From assembly GCF_014681765.1 (NCBI RefSeq), contig NZ_CP061498.1, positions 3,237,501 to 3,301,500 of the forward strand: DNA of 64,000 bases. Direction: 5' to 3'. Below, piece by piece: positions 61,643-64,000 of this stretch. A program made the position numbers and the translations under genes. Positions within the stretch are counted from its first letter, which is position 1; the number at the start of each line of letters is the position of its first letter. The stretch comes from Roseicitreum antarcticum. GTDB lineage: Bacteria > Pseudomonadota > Alphaproteobacteria > Rhodobacterales > Rhodobacteraceae. The notes beneath the pieces were generated by a model, which saw only the letters and a program-made list of their open reading frames with translations, did no database searches and was not told the origin of the DNA.

Positions 61643-62391
61643 AAAAGATCGGCTTTGATCTGATAGGCCCGATCGGGTCGAAGGCGACGCTGGGCTTGGT
61701 GGTCTTGCAAGCCGATGAAACGCTGGAGCAAGATTTCCGCAGGCTGTTCCCGGACCGCGATATTGCGATCTACATCACCCGGATCCCATCCGGCGATGAA
61801 CTTTCAGCCGAAACGATTGCCGCAATGGAGGCCGAACTGCCGCGGGTTACCCGCCTTTTGCCACGTGCCGCGCGCTTTGATGCTGTCGGCTATGGCTGCA
61901 CGTCGGGCACAACGCTGATCGGGGCTGAGGCGGTCGCGCGCATGGTGCGGAAAGGGGTCGAGACGCCCATGGTCACGGACCCCGTAAGCGCAGCTTTGGC
62001 AGCCCTGCAAGCGCTGGGTGTGCAAAGGCTGGGCCTTGTTGCCCCCTATGTCGACAGCATTACCGGGCCGGTGCGCGATGCATTTGCCACAGCGGGCCTT
62101 ACGCTGGGCCAGACTTTGACCTTTGGTGAAGAGATTGAGGCACGCGTGGCACGGATCGCCCCAGAATCGATCAAGGCGGCGGCACGTGCGGCGTCAAAGG
62201 GCGCCGATGCTGTGTTCTTGTCGTGCACCAACCTTCGGACCCTTGATATTATTGATGAGCTCGAAACGGAACTGGGTCTGCCGGTTCTTAGCAGCAATCA
62301 GGTTCTGGCGTGGCACATGGCCTACGAAACGGCAGCGCCTGTGGCGGCAGATGCGCCGGGGCGCTTGTTCAAGATCGTGAAGGGCACGTAG
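61639..62391 (+). CDS. Asp/Glu racemase / maleate isomerase-family protein (EutA-like)
   Basis: A 250-aa two-cysteine racemase-fold protein. Cys87 (GYGCTSGTTLIG) and Cys196 (LSCTNLRT) are the paired catalytic cysteines of maleate isomerases, arylmalonate decarboxylases and aspartate racemases. EutA of ectoine clusters belongs here. Its start overlaps the peptidase stop by four bases. Racemisation or cis-trans isomerisation of the ammonia-lyase substrate or product is inferred. Confidence 0.86.
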   Translation: MKKIGFDLIGPIGSKATLGLVVLQADETLEQDFRRLFPDRDIAIYITRIPSGDELSAETIAAMEAELPRVTRLLPRAARFDAVGYGCTSGTTLIGAEAVARMVRKGVETPMVTDPVSAALAALQALGVQRLGLVAPYVDSITGPVRDAFATAGLTLGQTLTFGEEIEARVARIAPESIKAAARAASKGADAVFLSCTNLRTLDIIDELETELGLPVLSSNQVLAWHMAYETAAPVAADAPGRLFKIVKGT

Positions 62392-62579
62392 TCGATCGCT
62401 GGCCTGGATGTGGTTCGGCTCAATGCGCAGGCTGAATGCCCGCCTGCTGGCAGGACCTTGCGCCCATGTTTCCTACCCTCCTGGCTTGATGCCGAAAGGC
62501 GGCATGAAGGAAGTGTGCGCAACAGGGGTGCGCCGGTTCCGAACCAATGGGTGCGCTGGTTTGTCGATGTGTGCGCATT

Positions 62580-63869
62580 TCAACGCGTCAGACGGTTGCC
62601 GTTGACCCAGACGGCGTGCACCGCACGGTCATCGCCCATCATGAGGGTGGGAAACAGCGCCTCCCACAGGTCGGACGCCTGGGCGTGGCGCTGGGCGATG
62701 GCGGGGGTGGATGCGAGGTCGAGGACGACCACATCCGCCTCCATCCCCGGTGCAAGGTTGCCGATCTTGTGGTCCAGATGCAGGGCGCGGGCCGACCCTT
62801 GTGTGGCCAGCCAGTAAAGCTGTGACGGGTGTAGTGCCAGGCCACGCAGTTGCGCGATTTCATAGGCCGCCGCCATGGTGCGCAGCATGGAAAACGACGA
62901 TCCGCCGCCGGTGTCGGTGGCCAGTCCGATGCGCAGGCCCGCCCGCCCCATCAGTCCGCCCATGTCGAACAGGCCCGAGCCGATGAAGGTGTTGGAGGTG
63001 GGGCAATGCACAACAGCCGCGCCCACCTCGGCCAGCCGGTCGATCTCGCGCGGGGTCAGGTGGATCGCGTGGCCATAAAGGCCGCGCGCGCCCAAGAGGC
63101 CATAGGCCTCGTAGATGTCCAGATAATCGCGCGCATCGGGGAAGAGCGCGGCGACCCAGTCGATCTCGGGCAGTTGCTCGCTCAGATGGGTCTGCATCAG
63201 GCAATCGGGGTGTTCGGCCCACAGCGTCCCCATGGCGCGCAACTGGTCTGGCGTTGAGGTCGGTGCGAAGCGCGGCGTCAGCACATATTCCAGCCGGTCC
63301 ACCCCATGCCAGCGGGACAAAAGTGCTTTGCTATCATCATAGGCCGATTGTGCCGTGTCGCGCAGCCCGTCGGGTGCGTTGCGATCCATGCAGGTCTTGC
63401 CGGTCAGGGCGCGCAGGCCGCGCGCCTGCGCCTGCCTGAAGAACGCATCGACGCTGTGCGGATGGATCGTGGCGAAGGAACAGGCCGTGGTCGTGCCATG
63501 CGCCAGCGCCAGGTCGAAATACCGCGCGGCGATGGAGTCGGCATAGGCGGGATCGGCAAACCGCGTCTCTTCGGGAAAGGTATAGGTGTTGAGCCAGTCG
63601 ATCAGCTGCTTGCCCCAACTGGCGATCATCGCGGTCTGGGGATAATGCACATGCGCATCGACAAAGCCCGCTGTGATCAGATGTTGGCCGTAGTCATGCA
63701 CGGTTGCCTGCGGGTAGGCCGCGCGCAAGTCAGCGGCGGGGCCGGTGGCGACAATACGCCCCCCCTCGATCACCACGCCGCCCGCTGTGTCGACGACAGC
63801 GGCATTCGCGCCCTCTATCAGCGGGTTTTGGCGATAGGCCAGCGTCTGGCCAAGCAACAGATCGGTCAT
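62580..63869 (-). CDS. guaD: Guanine deaminase
   Basis: A 429-aa zinc amidohydrolase that deaminates guanine to xanthine. The guanine deaminase features are present: the metal motif PGFVDAHVHYPQTAMI-type (AGFVDAHVHYPQTAMIASWG, with His73 and His75), FPEETRFADP, and ATDTGGGSSFSML and the HCPTSNTF/GSGLFD stretch. The start at 63869 is an ATG with an AAGGACC upstream. No other purine genes are in the window, so its transcriptional context is unknown. Confidence 0.93.
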   Translation of the reverse strand: MTDLLLGQTLAYRQNPLIEGANAAVVDTAGGVVIEGGRIVATGPAADLRAAYPQATVHDYGQHLITAGFVDAHVHYPQTAMIASWGKQLIDWLNTYTFPEETRFADPAYADSIAARYFDLALAHGTTTACSFATIHPHSVDAFFRQAQARGLRALTGKTCMDRNAPDGLRDTAQSAYDDSKALLSRWHGVDRLEYVLTPRFAPTSTPDQLRAMGTLWAEHPDCLMQTHLSEQLPEIDWVAALFPDARDYLDIYEAYGLLGARGLYGHAIHLTPREIDRLAEVGAAVVHCPTSNTFIGSGLFDMGGLMGRAGLRIGLATDTGGGSSFSMLRTMAAAYEIAQLRGLALHPSQLYWLATQGSARALHLDHKIGNLAPGMEADVVVLDLASTPAIAQRHAQASDLWEALFPTLMMGDDRAVHAVWVNGNRLTR

Positions 63870-64000
63870 GCAGGGTCCTTCCTTTTGGGCGCGAAGCGGC
63901 CAGACGCCAGACTAGGCGGGGCGGGTGCGCGGGAAAAGCGGTTTCCAAAGCTTCGTGGCCGAATTGCACGGCAACGGCGGTTTGCGCGCCGTGCTTTCGG

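Noticed and set aside
1-64000. CRISPR arrays, rRNA genes, intact insertion sequences
   Set aside because: No regularly spaced repeats, rRNA signatures or intact transposase was seen; the only mobile traces are the integrase relics.

Overview
The window is GC-rich DNA from an alphaproteobacterium, most likely a Rhodobacteraceae (Roseobacter-group) chromosome. The basis is the gene order murA-DUF2948-hisD-UPF0262-phosphatase and infA-maf-RNase E/G-yacG, the ScfR-type XRE/DUF2083 regulator, and the abundance of tripartite tricarboxylate (TTT) and TAXI-TRAP transporters. Species cannot be named from the sequence alone.

Layout. Positions 1-14,100 are mostly housekeeping: rnpB RNA, an N-acetylmuramoyl-alanine amidase, an excalibur lipoprotein, gatA/gatC, a sodium:solute symporter with a small membrane partner, hisA, an MFS efflux carrier, an XRE/short-chain-acyl regulator, rsgA, a photolyase-family protein with reversed domain order, a small secreted protein and tRNA-Phe. 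Positions 14,177-22,542 are one dense minus-strand run of core genes: a 51-aa basic protein, murA, DUF2948, hisD, UPF0262, LMW phosphatase, NTF2-like, GNAT, nitrilase-family, infA, maf, RNase E/G and yacG. Many neighbours overlap by 1-4 bases.

At tRNA-Thr (22,632) the character changes. Two broken copies of one phage-integrase N-terminus lie in direct orientation at about 22.74-23.01 kb and 29.23-29.50 kb. They bracket a two-gene operon, glgB followed by a glucosylglycerol-hydrolase-like GH13 enzyme. This looks like an old integrative-element scar.

Positions 29,737-57,111 form a catabolic region of at least three modules, each with its own regulator and carrier. Module A (minus, IclR): class II aldolase, TPP decarboxylase, aldehyde dehydrogenase, second class II aldolase, two TctC binding proteins and a fused TctA-TctB permease. 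Module B (LysR): FAD aromatic hydroxylase, TAXI-TRAP carrier and ACMSD-type amidohydrolase. Module C (GntR): FAH hydrolase, extradiol-type VOC dioxygenase, FMN reductase, alpha/beta hydrolase, Ldh-family dehydrogenase, TctBAC, YciI, a decayed aldehyde dehydrogenase and NIPSNAP. The set fits uptake, hydroxylation, ring cleavage and hydrolysis of aromatic or dicarboxylate substrates, but the substrates are not readable from the sequence. The most distinctive regulatory signals are near-identical TTCGAA palindromes at the module C promoters and strong hairpins beside the solute-binding-protein genes.

Positions 57,707-64,000 hold a DUF533 protein, an Lrp regulator divergent from an ammonia-lyase/M24 peptidase/Asp-Glu-racemase operon that partly resembles the ectoine-degradation (eut/doe) set, and guanine deaminase.
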